The notes under the pieces are model-generated. The model worked only from the letters and a program-made list of their open reading frames with translations. It made no database searches and had not been told where the DNA came from. Below, one piece after another: positions 35,851 to 44,116 of a DNA stretch of 64,000 nt. The stretch comes from Virgibacillus_R byunsanensis (lineage in GTDB: Bacteria; Bacillota; Bacilli; Bacillales; Amphibacillaceae): contig NZ_JBHTKJ010000007.1 in the NCBI RefSeq assembly GCF_042675965.1, positions 62,001 to 126,000 on the forward strand, in the 5' to 3' direction. Each line of letters starts with the position of its first letter. Position 1 is the first letter of the stretch. The position numbers were made by a program, and so were the translations under genes.

Positions 35851-36789
35851 ATGATTTTAACGATTACATTAAATCCGGCAGTCGATATTAGTTATCGGCT
35901 CAACCATCTATCCATCGATTCTGTCAACCGAGTAAATGGCGTAACAAAAACGGCTGGAGGCAAGGGTCTGAATGTCGCACGAGTGCTGCATCAGCTCGAG
36001 GAAGATGTAGCAGCATCAGGGTTTCTAGGTGGAAGCTTAGGCAACTTCATAAGCTCACAAATTGCCGAGCTTGGCATCCAGGATTATTTTGTACCTATTA
36101 AAGGTGAAACGCGCAATTGTATCGCAGTTATTCATGACGGGAAGCAGACTGAAATTCTTGAAAGTGGACCAAACATTGACTTAGATGAGGCCGCGCTATT
36201 TTTAGAAAAATTCACAGTATACGTACAGCAGGTGGATATCGTCACGATTTCTGGAAGTTTGCCAAAAGGAATTGCCAATGATTTTTATGAAAAATTACTC
36301 ACAATTGCTGCTGAACATAAGACACCAGTGTTGCTGGACACAAAAGGAGAGTTGCTTGCGATCACGCTAAAAAGCAAGACAAAGCCATTTTTAATAAAAC
36401 CAAACCAGGATGAACTGGCTGATTTAGTTGGGAAAAATTTGGCCGAGGAAGCGGATATTATTGATGCACTTAACACCTCCATATTTGCAGATGTTCCATG
36501 GGTAGTCGTGACGCTTGGGGCTAAAGGAGCTATTGTTAAAAATGAGGGAATTATCTACCGAGTAATGGCACCGAAAGTAGATGCAACCAACCCGGTAGGC
36601 TCAGGCGATTCCGTAATAGCGGGATTTGCAGCAGGACTATCTCGTGGCTTGAAAGGTGAAGATCTTGTCAAATTCGGATTAACGATGGGTGTACTTAATG
36701 CGATGGAGGAGAGCACGGGACAAATTGATCCTGAAAAAGTGGAGTGGTGTGTTGGAGAGATGGAAGTGGAAAAAATAGCTGGAGATTAA
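35851..36789 (+). CDS. Tagatose-6-phosphate kinase / 1-phosphofructokinase (PfkB family)
   Basis: 312 residues. PfkB signatures are LTITLNPAVDISYRLNHL and KTAGGKGLNVARVLHQLEED at the N-terminus and DATNPVGSGDSVIAGFAAGL with the catalytic Asp at the C-terminus. LacC makes tagatose-1,6-bisphosphate, the substrate of the preceding aldolase. FruK is the close alternative, but there is no fructose PTS here. GGTGAGGTG precedes the ATG. It ends the hexosamine gene set. Confidence 0.8.
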   Translation: MILTITLNPAVDISYRLNHLSIDSVNRVNGVTKTAGGKGLNVARVLHQLEEDVAASGFLGGSLGNFISSQIAELGIQDYFVPIKGETRNCIAVIHDGKQTEILESGPNIDLDEAALFLEKFTVYVQQVDIVTISGSLPKGIANDFYEKLLTIAAEHKTPVLLDTKGELLAITLKSKTKPFLIKPNQDELADLVGKNLAEEADIIDALNTSIFADVPWVVVTLGAKGAIVKNEGIIYRVMAPKVDATNPVGSGDSVIAGFAAGLSRGLKGEDLVKFGLTMGVLNAMEESTGQIDPEKVEWCVGEMEVEKIAGD

Positions 36790-36797
36790 TGAATGAG

Positions 36798-36832
36798 ATG
36801 CTTATCATTTTTTATGATAGGCATTTTTTAAA
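36798..36832 (+). terminator. Terminator of the hexosamine operon
   Basis: ATGCTTATCAT-TTTTT-ATGATAGGCAT is followed by TTTTTTA. Clear rho-independent form. Confidence 0.85.
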
Positions 36833-36901
36833 AATATGCTCAGTTGAACTGCTCCCCCATCCCTTGATACTATCAGAAGTATATGAAGACAAACTATAAG
36901 G

Positions 36902-37741
36902 ATGAGCACTATGGAAATAATCGAACAATACATACAATCAAAAACAGGGGACATCAGTCTCTGTGAGGATACGTTTTACTGTAATGATCACTTTGCAGTT
37001 GTAATTGATGGTGCAACTAGTGTGTCAGATCGTTTATATGAAGGAAAGACACCAGGACAACAGGCAGCTGAAATGATAAAAGAAGCGGTAAAGCTTTTAA
37101 ACGGTAAGGAAGAGATAGAACAAATTATCGACGTGATTAATGAAAACTACAGCCAGCTATACAAGCGGTTAAATATCGAAGAAGAAGTGCTCGAAAAGCC
37201 ATACATTCGCCCTAGCGCTTCGATGATTATTTATAGCAAACATCATAGTAAAGTGTGGATGATTGGCGATTGCCAGTGTTTCTTTAACGGTGAACAGCAC
37301 CAAAATAATAAACATGTGGATACTGTTTTCGAAGAGGTTAGAAGTATTATTTTAAAAGGCGAGTTAATGAGTGGTAAAACAATGGAAGACTTAGCAACTG
37401 ATGATATCGGCTTTAAGCTGATAAGACCACTGATTCAAAAGCAATATAACTTTCAAAATACAACGCCAGACAGCCCTTTGAGTTATGCTGTGGTAAATGG
37501 ATTTCCGATACCACCCGAATTAATCAAAACCGTTGATGTACCAGCAGGTTTGGAATATATCTCGCTAGCCTCAGATGGTTATTCAAAAATTTATAGCACA
37601 TTGGAAGAAACGGAACAGGAATTAGACCGCTTACTCGAAGTTGACCCACTTTGTATTAATGAAAATATATCTACAAAAGGGCTTGTGAAGGGTAATGTGT
37701 CTTTTGATGATCGTACTTATGTGAGGATTAAGATAAGGTGA
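36902..37741 (+). CDS. PP2C-family protein phosphatase-like protein
   Basis: 279 residues. Metal-binding PP2C motifs are spread in the right order: EDTFYCNDHFAVVIDGATSV (DG motif), VWMIGDCQCFF (GD), YISLASDGYSK (SDG) and FDDRTYVRI (DD). It is cytosolic with no signal or membrane segment. Such stand-alone PP2C proteins dephosphorylate Ser/Thr residues, but no partner kinase is nearby. It appears to be monocistronic, with AAGGATG before the ATG at 36902. Confidence 0.75.
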   Translation: MSTMEIIEQYIQSKTGDISLCEDTFYCNDHFAVVIDGATSVSDRLYEGKTPGQQAAEMIKEAVKLLNGKEEIEQIIDVINENYSQLYKRLNIEEEVLEKPYIRPSASMIIYSKHHSKVWMIGDCQCFFNGEQHQNNKHVDTVFEEVRSIILKGELMSGKTMEDLATDDIGFKLIRPLIQKQYNFQNTTPDSPLSYAVVNGFPIPPELIKTVDVPAGLEYISLASDGYSKIYSTLEETEQELDRLLEVDPLCINENISTKGLVKGNVSFDDRTYVRIKIR

Positions 37742-37859
37742 TTTTTAAAAATTTATTTTTCAACTCTCCACTTTGCCAACTTTAACGTTTTATCTTAATG
37801 AAAATCATGAAAAGTTTAATCATGGTATGTAACACATATAGAAAGTTCAATTTTATACT

Positions 37860-38150
37860 ATTAATCTGACCCGAGCGTTTCAACGGATGGACTTGGAGCT
37901 TTAACGATTGAAGAAGATGACGACGTCTGGAAAATCCATTCAGCGTCTGAAAACGAGACGAAGCAGGTCTTATACAGCTATAAGGTCGAAGGTTCGTTAA
38001 AAAATATACGGATGTTGCTGATCTGACGTATCATTCCCAATGAGGTAAGCTTTAAAACCACTCACATCCAACTCAATTGCCCTCGTCATTCCTTCGTACG
38101 AACCTTCAAATGTATAATCGGCCACTGGCGGCGGGGGTGCGGGAGCGTTT
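37860..38150. pseudogene. Two opposed gene fragments of unknown family
   Basis: The plus strand reads PSVSTDGLGALTIEEDDDVW then KIHSASENETKQVLYSYKVE before stops (37870-38025). The minus strand reads NAPAPPPPVADYTFEGSYEG then MTRAIELDVSGFKAYLIGND to a stop (38145-38000). Both look like real but orphaned C-terminal pieces; the second has a proline linker. I do not recognise either. The rest of 37742-38174 is empty. Confidence 0.35.
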
Positions 38151-38174
38151 TAGGAATGAATAATAATCAAAAAT

Positions 38175-38208
38175 AATAGGGTGGAAACGTTTAGTACCCC
38201 ACCCTATT
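38175..38208 (-). terminator. Terminator of the Fic gene
   Basis: AATAGGGTGG pairs with CCACCCTATT across a 14-base loop. On the minus strand it is followed by an ATT-rich tract. Confidence 0.7.
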
Positions 38209-38212
38209 TTCT

Positions 38213-39292
38213 TTATCCTCGAATCACATCAAGCAATTCATAAAAATAGTATGTTTTGTTTCGTTGACGTGCATTTGAAAAAATGATCTTATTTTCCTCC
38301 AATATAGTTAGATACCTACGAATAGTCGCTATGGATACATCAGTGTTTTTTGAGATAGTGTTTGCGCGAAAAACAGGCGTAACGAATATAGCAGTAATAA
38401 CTTGGTTGATATTACTGGAGTTAATTAACTTTTGAGCAGCCTGTAATGTTTCTTCGTATAATATATTTATATCTTTGATCAAGGTAATGTTTTTCTTTGC
38501 TTGTGTATTAACAGCATTCAGGAAAAAAGTTATCCACTGATTCCAGTCACTTTTGTAACGTGTGTCATTTAAATAACGGTAATATTTATGCTTATCACGC
38601 TCAAGTGTGTCACTGATGAAGAAGTTAGGATAGCTAATAACCTTTTTATCGTATAAATAAAGCGGAATTAAGATGCGACCAATTCGTCCGTTTCCATCTA
38701 GAAAAGGGGGAATGGTTTCAAACTGTGCGTGAATAATTGCTATTCTCACCAGTTCATCAAAAGAGTCATTCGGATTGTTGATAGAGTTCTCCAGATTCGT
38801 CATATATTCTAAAACGGGTGGTGCAGGAGGTATGAATGTAGCACTTTCCCTATTGCCAATGTAATTTTGGACTTTCCTGAACTCACCAGGGTCCCTTGAT
38901 GCCCCTCTAACATTACCTGACATTAATATAAGATGTAAGCGTCGAATTAACCTTGTAGAAATAGGTAACTGTTGGAGCACTTCTTCGGCTTCCATTACAG
39001 TTTCATAATAATTTAAAACCTCCTGAACATCCTGATTGGTACGCTTACTTTCTGCTTCTACCTCTAGTACGTCTTCGTATGTTACTTGTGTACCCTCTAT
39101 CTTCGTTGACTGTACGGCTTCTTGCTTTATGATTAGGTTTAAAAATATATTTTTGTTTATTTTTGTGTTTTCTAATAGGGTCTCATATTGAACAATATGT
39201 TTATTTGCTTCGATAAGCAGGTGAATCATAGAATGTTGATTTACGACATTATCATTTATTGGTAATGATAATGGAACGAATGATTTACTCAT
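38213..39292 (-). CDS. Fic-domain protein with altered catalytic motif
   Basis: About 359 residues. An N-terminal Fic_N region contains STKIEGTQVTYEDV, matching the class II inhibitory motif (S/T)xxxE(G/N). The Fic core is IAIIHAQFETIPPFLDGNGR then IGRILIPLYLY, and the C-terminal winged helix is NTDVSIATIRRYLTILEENK. Fic enzymes move AMP to target hydroxyls using the histidine of HPFxxGNGR. Here that position reads PPFLDGNGR, a His-to-Pro change encoded as CCC. ATG 39292 has AGGAGG upstream. Catalysis in the usual way seems impossible; a binding or regulatory role remains. Confidence 0.85.
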   Translation of the reverse strand: MSKSFVPLSLPINDNVVNQHSMIHLLIEANKHIVQYETLLENTKINKNIFLNLIIKQEAVQSTKIEGTQVTYEDVLEVEAESKRTNQDVQEVLNYYETVMEAEEVLQQLPISTRLIRRLHLILMSGNVRGASRDPGEFRKVQNYIGNRESATFIPPAPPVLEYMTNLENSINNPNDSFDELVRIAIIHAQFETIPPFLDGNGRIGRILIPLYLYDKKVISYPNFFISDTLERDKHKYYRYLNDTRYKSDWNQWITFFLNAVNTQAKKNITLIKDINILYEETLQAAQKLINSSNINQVITAIFVTPVFRANTISKNTDVSIATIRRYLTILEENKIIFSNARQRNKTYYFYELLDVIRG

Positions 39293-39500
39293 CTTCAATC
39301 CTCCTATCAATCAAAAAACTAAATAATGATTGTATAATTAGAAATGAATTAATTAGTAATCATATAGTATACATTTTGAACTTAAAAGAAAAGTTTTATA
39401 AGTTATTTGTAAAAAATATACGTAATATTGGTATTGTGCTATATTTATTTTATTGAAATATTTCCCGCTGTTTAATAAAAACTAAATAAAGGAGTAAATG

Positions 39501-40448
39501 ATGATTATGAAAAAACGCAACAAACCTCTCCCCCTAGTAAAGCTGGATGCTATTATCCCAAGAACATCACCAAAATTTCCAAGACTACCTGATATGAAAC
39601 AAGATGCTGCAAAACGTAATAAAGGTTACATTGGCGAGTTGCAGGTTGACTATCATCTGGATCATTTAGCCAAAAGATATACCATATTGAAAGATGTATA
39701 CATGCGGATTCATGGCAAAAATGTTCAGATGGACACAGTTGTTATTGCGGAGCATACCATTTTTATAATTGATAGTAAAAATTACGACGGTACGATCACC
39801 TTCGACACGATCCTCAACCAACTAACCCGCAACGACGGCATGAAAGAAACAGGCTTCGAATATCCCATCACCCAAATTGAAAATCAACAACTACAACTTC
39901 AAAACTGGCTTCTAGACCACAATCTTCCTAACATCCCCGTGCATTTCTTCATTGCCATAAGTGATCCAAGCACCATAATAAAAGTGATTGGTGATCAGCA
40001 AGCAGTTGCTAAAGTTGTTGGGCACGGCGCACGTATACCTAGGATGATTCTAAATAAAGATGAAGAGATTGCTCAAACTGGTTCACCTAAACTACAAGTC
40101 AGCAAGATAGGAAAGATGATTTTGGCTGAGTGCCGGGAATTTGATATCGATATCATGGGGCAGTATAAAGTGAAGAAGTTGTTGCCAGGGGTGCAGTGTA
40201 TGGAATGTGGGTATTTGGGGATGGACTGGATATATGGTAAGTGGGTTTGTAAAAATTGTACTAAAACATCCAAACATGCTCATGAAAAAGCGATAGCAGA
40301 TTATCTACTATTAGTTAAACCATGGATAACTAATAAAGAATGCATGCGCTTTTTAAACTTAAAATCTAGAAGTGTAGCCACAAGAATTTTACAATCTAGT
40401 GGTCTACACTATCAAAAGGAACATAAAAGATGGATTAAAAGAAGGTAG
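39501..40448 (+). CDS. NERD-domain protein with zinc ribbon, paralogue 1
   Basis: About 315 residues. The nuclease-related NERD domain occupies about 35-150 (YIGELQVDYHLDHLAKRYTI, VQMDTVVIAEHTIFIIDSKN, YDGTITFDT), containing the E, D and xxK pattern of restriction-endonuclease-like folds (MDTVV..IIDSKN). A C-terminal zinc ribbon follows (CMECGYLGMDWIYGKWVCKN), then a helical end RIHG..KEHKRWIKRR. AAAGGAG precedes one of three ATGs; 39501 gives the best spacing. The stop codon TAG is the start of a hairpin element and array. Its paralogue is at 52154. Role unknown, possibly nucleic-acid processing. Confidence 0.8.
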   Translation: MIMKKRNKPLPLVKLDAIIPRTSPKFPRLPDMKQDAAKRNKGYIGELQVDYHLDHLAKRYTILKDVYMRIHGKNVQMDTVVIAEHTIFIIDSKNYDGTITFDTILNQLTRNDGMKETGFEYPITQIENQQLQLQNWLLDHNLPNIPVHFFIAISDPSTIIKVIGDQQAVAKVVGHGARIPRMILNKDEEIAQTGSPKLQVSKIGKMILAECREFDIDIMGQYKVKKLLPGVQCMECGYLGMDWIYGKWVCKNCTKTSKHAHEKAIADYLLLVKPWITNKECMRFLNLKSRSVATRILQSSGLHYQKEHKRWIKRR

Positions 40449-40905
40449 ATTTTCTGCCTCCGCAGAAAATCCTCATTTAAAAAGTGATCAAAAGCTGGAA
40501 GATGCGCGATAAAGGGTAAAAGCTGTGCAATAATCAGCTGATCCTATGCAATAACGGCCACAAGCTGCGCGGTAATGTCATTAAGCTGTGCAATAACGGC
40601 CTCAAGCTGTGCAATAACACATCAAACCTGTGCAACAGCCTGTATTTCAGTTCTTCAGAAGGTAGATTTTCTGCCTCCGCAGAAATTCATCATTTAAAAA
40701 GTGACCAAAAGCTGGAAGATGCGCGATAAAGGGTAAAAGCTGTGCGATAATCAGCTGATCCTGTGCAATAACGGCCGCAAACTGCGCGATAACGTCATTA
40801 AGCTGTGCAATAACGGCCATATCTTGTGCAATAACACATCAAACCTGTGCAACAGCCTGTATTTCAGTTCTTCAGAAGGTAGAATTTCTGCCTCCGCAGA
40901 AAATC
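40442..40905. repeat. Periodic array with three hairpins and exact 217-bp super-period (class I)
   Basis: Hairpins of the GATTTTCTGC-CTCC-GCAGAAAATC type start at 40448, 40665 and 40882, each 217 bp apart. The second and third have one or two stem changes. Between them lie 21-bp units such as AAGCTGTGCAATAACGGC, related to the 34-kb array. Copies 1 and 2 of the 217-bp block are about 95% identical. The left boundary AGAAGGTAGATTTTCTGCC is the same as at 53.1 and 55.3 kb. Confidence 0.9.
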
Positions 40906-40927
40906 ATCCACTAAAACTAAATCAAAA

Positions 40928-40952
40928 GAACTCCAGCCGCGCTGGAGTTCTC
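40928..40952 (-). terminator. Hairpin B copy 1, terminator of pucR
   Basis: GAACTCCAGC-CGC-GCTGGAGTTC, a 10-bp stem. On the minus strand it is followed by TTTTGATTT. The same hairpin occurs at 51878 and 55608, each time at the edge of a periodic array. Confidence 0.8.
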
Positions 40953-40957
40953 ACCTC

Positions 40958-42502
40958 TTACTCTTTAATTCCGTCTTCATAAGCATAAATAGCAAATTCA
41001 TACATAAAGCGGTTCTGCGGCAGCTCAATATCGTAGTGTACTAACGAGGCTATCTTCTCCAGGCGGTGATAGAGTGTTTGCCGTACGATAAATAGTTCTT
41101 CTGCTGCTTGTTTTTTGGAGCATTGGTTCTTCAGGTAGATGTGCAAGGTGTACAACAGGCTGGAGCTGTTTTGTTTATCGAATTCTATGATTGGCCCGAG
41201 GTAGTCTTGTATGATGTCTTGGGTTTCTTGGTTATTTGCTAGGTTGCTTAATAGTCTGCTTACATTTAAGTTTTGGTATAGTGTGATGGTGCCTTTGTCT
41301 TTATTTTTTTGTAACCGGTAGGTTTTTTCTGCGGTTTTGTGGCTGTATGTTAGTTTGCTGTAATCAGTCACGAAAATCCCTACGCTCATGTAGTCAATTT
41401 TATATTTTTGGATGTCAGTTTTGTTTTGGTTTTTAATTTGGTTTATGGCGTTGTCGAATCGTTCGAATAGATCCGCACTTCCCATTTGATTAATCAATAC
41501 GAAGATAAAATAGCTGTTCTTAAAGTCAGTCGTGGCATATAAATGAAAGCCGTGACTTCTTAAGGTGTCTCGTATTAAGAGCATGATGTAACTTAATGAT
41601 CGGTTGGTGTTGTTATTTTGGCTGGTGAACGGGATCAACGCCATACTGATTTCATTTTGCTTGATGGAGTTATCCAGAAATTCCATCTGGTTGATGACGC
41701 TCTGGTGGTCTGCATTTTCACTAACAATCGAATGAATCCAGTCATTTTTCTCGATTTGCTGGCGTTCGATGTGTTGATATTTTAATAGTAAGGATTGACT
41801 GATAAAGTTGGCGCAGCGTTCGATCGCTAACTTTTCAAATTTCGATAGAAGGTGTTCTTTCTTTTTACAATAAAGGGCACCTATTTCGTTATTTAATACA
41901 AAAACGGATAGTTTCATCCAATTATCATCAGGTTGGACTCGAGCTGTTTGTTCAGGTGAACTCGAAAAAGGCTCATCGATTTGGTAAAATGTCACATTCA
42001 AGTTAATCGCATCACGAAGTATTTTCAAAAAAGCGTCTACTTCTTTATTTTCGTTCAGTGCGGTATTCAGATTGTTAAATAGGTTGTCCAATTCGTCCCA
42101 GATGGAGCCCTCAAAGTCGAGCAAGTATTTGTGAAGATCCATGGTAATATCAACGAATTTCACTTCTTCGTTAAATAGGATGATCGGCAGGTTGTGTGAA
42201 TCAGCCGTGTTGATAAAAGCTGGTGATAAGGGAGTTGTTTTTGAATCAAGATCGATGCATAATGCTGCCACATTTTTGTCGATGATTTGTTTTAAAAAAT
42301 AGAGGGACGTTTCTTCGTCTTTATTCCATTCGATTCCTGTTGTGAGAACTAATTCTCCTCCGTTAATTAAATTACTGCAGTCCGCTTTCTCAACAACGTG
42401 CACCCATTTGAAGGATCTTGTTAGAAAGTTGTTGCCTGAGAGGATTGTTATGTTGGAAAAAGATGGTCGTTTCACTGCTTCTTGCACGGTTATGCTCATC
42501 AT
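40958..42502 (-). CDS. PucR-family transcriptional regulator
   Basis: 514 residues. An N-terminal PucR domain is present (VQEAVKRPSFSNITILSGNN, GELVLTTGIEWNKDEE), and a C-terminal PucR-type HTH (YLKNQCSKKQAAEELFIVRQ then TLYHRLEKIASLVHYD). PucR activates purine degradation in B. subtilis, and other members govern nitrogen-compound or beta-alanine/GABA catabolism. It is divergent from mmsA with 132 bp between, so it is the probable activator of the nine-gene operon. A vitamin or amino-acid intermediate is a plausible inducer. Confidence 0.85.
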   Translation of the reverse strand: MMSITVQEAVKRPSFSNITILSGNNFLTRSFKWVHVVEKADCSNLINGGELVLTTGIEWNKDEETSLYFLKQIIDKNVAALCIDLDSKTTPLSPAFINTADSHNLPIILFNEEVKFVDITMDLHKYLLDFEGSIWDELDNLFNNLNTALNENKEVDAFLKILRDAINLNVTFYQIDEPFSSSPEQTARVQPDDNWMKLSVFVLNNEIGALYCKKKEHLLSKFEKLAIERCANFISQSLLLKYQHIERQQIEKNDWIHSIVSENADHQSVINQMEFLDNSIKQNEISMALIPFTSQNNNTNRSLSYIMLLIRDTLRSHGFHLYATTDFKNSYFIFVLINQMGSADLFERFDNAINQIKNQNKTDIQKYKIDYMSVGIFVTDYSKLTYSHKTAEKTYRLQKNKDKGTITLYQNLNVSRLLSNLANNQETQDIIQDYLGPIIEFDKQNSSSLLYTLHIYLKNQCSKKQAAEELFIVRQTLYHRLEKIASLVHYDIELPQNRFMYEFAIYAYEDGIKE

Positions 42503-42542
42503 AGTATCACCCTATTTTTGATTCGATTTGTCATTATGTTAG

Positions 42543-42557
42543 TTGAAAGCGCTTATA
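42543..42557 (+). promoter_or_regulatory. cre site in the pucR-mmsA divergent region
   Basis: TTGAAAGCGCTTATA matches WTGNAANCGNWNNCW with one mismatch. It lies 78-92 bp before mmsA, upstream of a TATAAT box at 42599-42604 that has no good -35, as expected for an activator-dependent promoter. Carbon catabolite repression by CcpA is likely. Confidence 0.6.
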
Positions 42558-42634
42558 AATTTTACATTGTGTCTAATGCATTTTAATTGTTCTGCCTATA
42601 TAATGAATTATAACAAATCAAGGGGGGATAAAAC

Positions 42635-44092
42635 GTGACTTTTAAAATATCAGAAAATATAAATAACTATATAAATGGAGAATGGGTTGAATCAACAGGA
42701 GAGGATTCCCTACATGTGGTAAATCCTGCAAGTGGAGAAACATTAACGGTTGTACCTGTCTCAACAAAAGGTGATGTTGATCAAGCAGTTAAATCAGCAA
42801 AACGAGCATTCCATTCCTGGAGTAATACCCCGGTTCCAAAACGTGCACGAGTTATGTTTAAATACCAGCAACTTTTAATGGAGAATGCCGATGATTTGGC
42901 AAAAATTATTACAACGGAAAACGGCAAGACGTTTGCTGACGCCAGTGGGGAAGTGCAGCGAGGTATTGAATGTGTGGAATTCGCCGCTGGTGCTCCTGAG
43001 TTAATGAAGGGAGAGGTGATTCCTGACATTGCCCAAGGGATCGAGTCAACGATGTATCGTTATCCGGTCGGTGTTGTAGCGGGGATCACACCGTTTAATT
43101 TTCCGATGATGGTTCCACTTTGGATGTTCCCGCTCGCAATTGCTTGTGGTAATACATTTGTGTTAAAGCCTTCAGAGAAAACGCCAATCCTCGCTGCTAG
43201 ATTAGTAGAATTAATGACGGAAGCGGGCTTACCTAAAGGCGTGTTAAACCTAGTTAATGGTGCACATGATGTGGTGAATGGCTTACTGGAACACGATGAA
43301 GTTGAAGCTGTATCGTTTGTTGGTTCGCAACCAGTTGCAGAATACGTGTATAAAACAGCAGCGCAATACGGTAAACGGGTACAAGCGTTAGCTGGAGCGA
43401 AAAACCATGCCGTTGTGATGCCAGATTGTGATGTGGAGAAGTCAGTAGATGGTGTTATTAATGCAGCGTTTGGCAGTGCTGGTGAGCGTTGTATGGCCTG
43501 TTCAGTTGTCGTTACAGTTGGTGATATTGGCGACACCTTTGTCGAAAAGTTAAAAGAAAAAGCGGATCAGCTAAAAATGGGTGATGGCCTGGAGGCTGAA
43601 ACCACACTTGGACCGTTAATTCGAGCAGACCATAAAGACAGAGTGTTAAACTATATTGATCTTGGTGAAAAAGAATCAGCCAAATTGATTCGTGATGGAA
43701 GAAAAGATACGGCTAGCAACAATGGTTATTTCCTTGGGGCTACTATCTTTGATCATGTAAATACAGAAATGGCAATTTGGAAAGATGAAATATTTGCACC
43801 AGTTCTCAGCGTTATCCGTGCTGAAACGTTAGAAGAGGCGATCGCGCTTACCAATCAGTCAGATTTTGCTAATGGCGCCGTAATTTATACAGATAGTAAC
43901 AAAGCAGTACGAGCATTTAAGGAAAATATCGATGCGGGAATGGTTGGGGTCAATGTTAATGTACCCGCACCAATGGCATTTTTCCCATTCTCCGGTTGGA
44001 AAAATTCTTTTTACGGCGATTTGCATGTAAATGGAAAAGATGGTGTTAACTTCTTTACCAGAAGAAAAATGGTTACGTCTCGTTACTTTTAA
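42635..44092 (+). CDS. mmsA: CoA-acylating (methyl)malonate-semialdehyde dehydrogenase
   Basis: 485 residues. The ALDH fold has YINGEWVES, PVGVVAGITPFNFPMMVPLW, the nucleotide site SFVGSQPVAEYV and the catalytic cysteine in GERCMACSVVVTVG. These are features of MmsA/IolA, which oxidise malonate or methylmalonate semialdehyde to acetyl- or propionyl-CoA with CO2 release. A GTG start follows AAGGGGGG. As first gene of the operon it would complete beta-alanine degradation after the transaminase. Valine or inositol catabolism is less likely because none of those other enzymes are here. Confidence 0.85.
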   Translation: MTFKISENINNYINGEWVESTGEDSLHVVNPASGETLTVVPVSTKGDVDQAVKSAKRAFHSWSNTPVPKRARVMFKYQQLLMENADDLAKIITTENGKTFADASGEVQRGIECVEFAAGAPELMKGEVIPDIAQGIESTMYRYPVGVVAGITPFNFPMMVPLWMFPLAIACGNTFVLKPSEKTPILAARLVELMTEAGLPKGVLNLVNGAHDVVNGLLEHDEVEAVSFVGSQPVAEYVYKTAAQYGKRVQALAGAKNHAVVMPDCDVEKSVDGVINAAFGSAGERCMACSVVVTVGDIGDTFVEKLKEKADQLKMGDGLEAETTLGPLIRADHKDRVLNYIDLGEKESAKLIRDGRKDTASNNGYFLGATIFDHVNTEMAIWKDEIFAPVLSVIRAETLEEAIALTNQSDFANGAVIYTDSNKAVRAFKENIDAGMVGVNVNVPAPMAFFPFSGWKNSFYGDLHVNGKDGVNFFTRRKMVTSRYF

Positions 44093-44116
44093 AAAAATCC
44101 CAGAGTAAAGCGAGTG

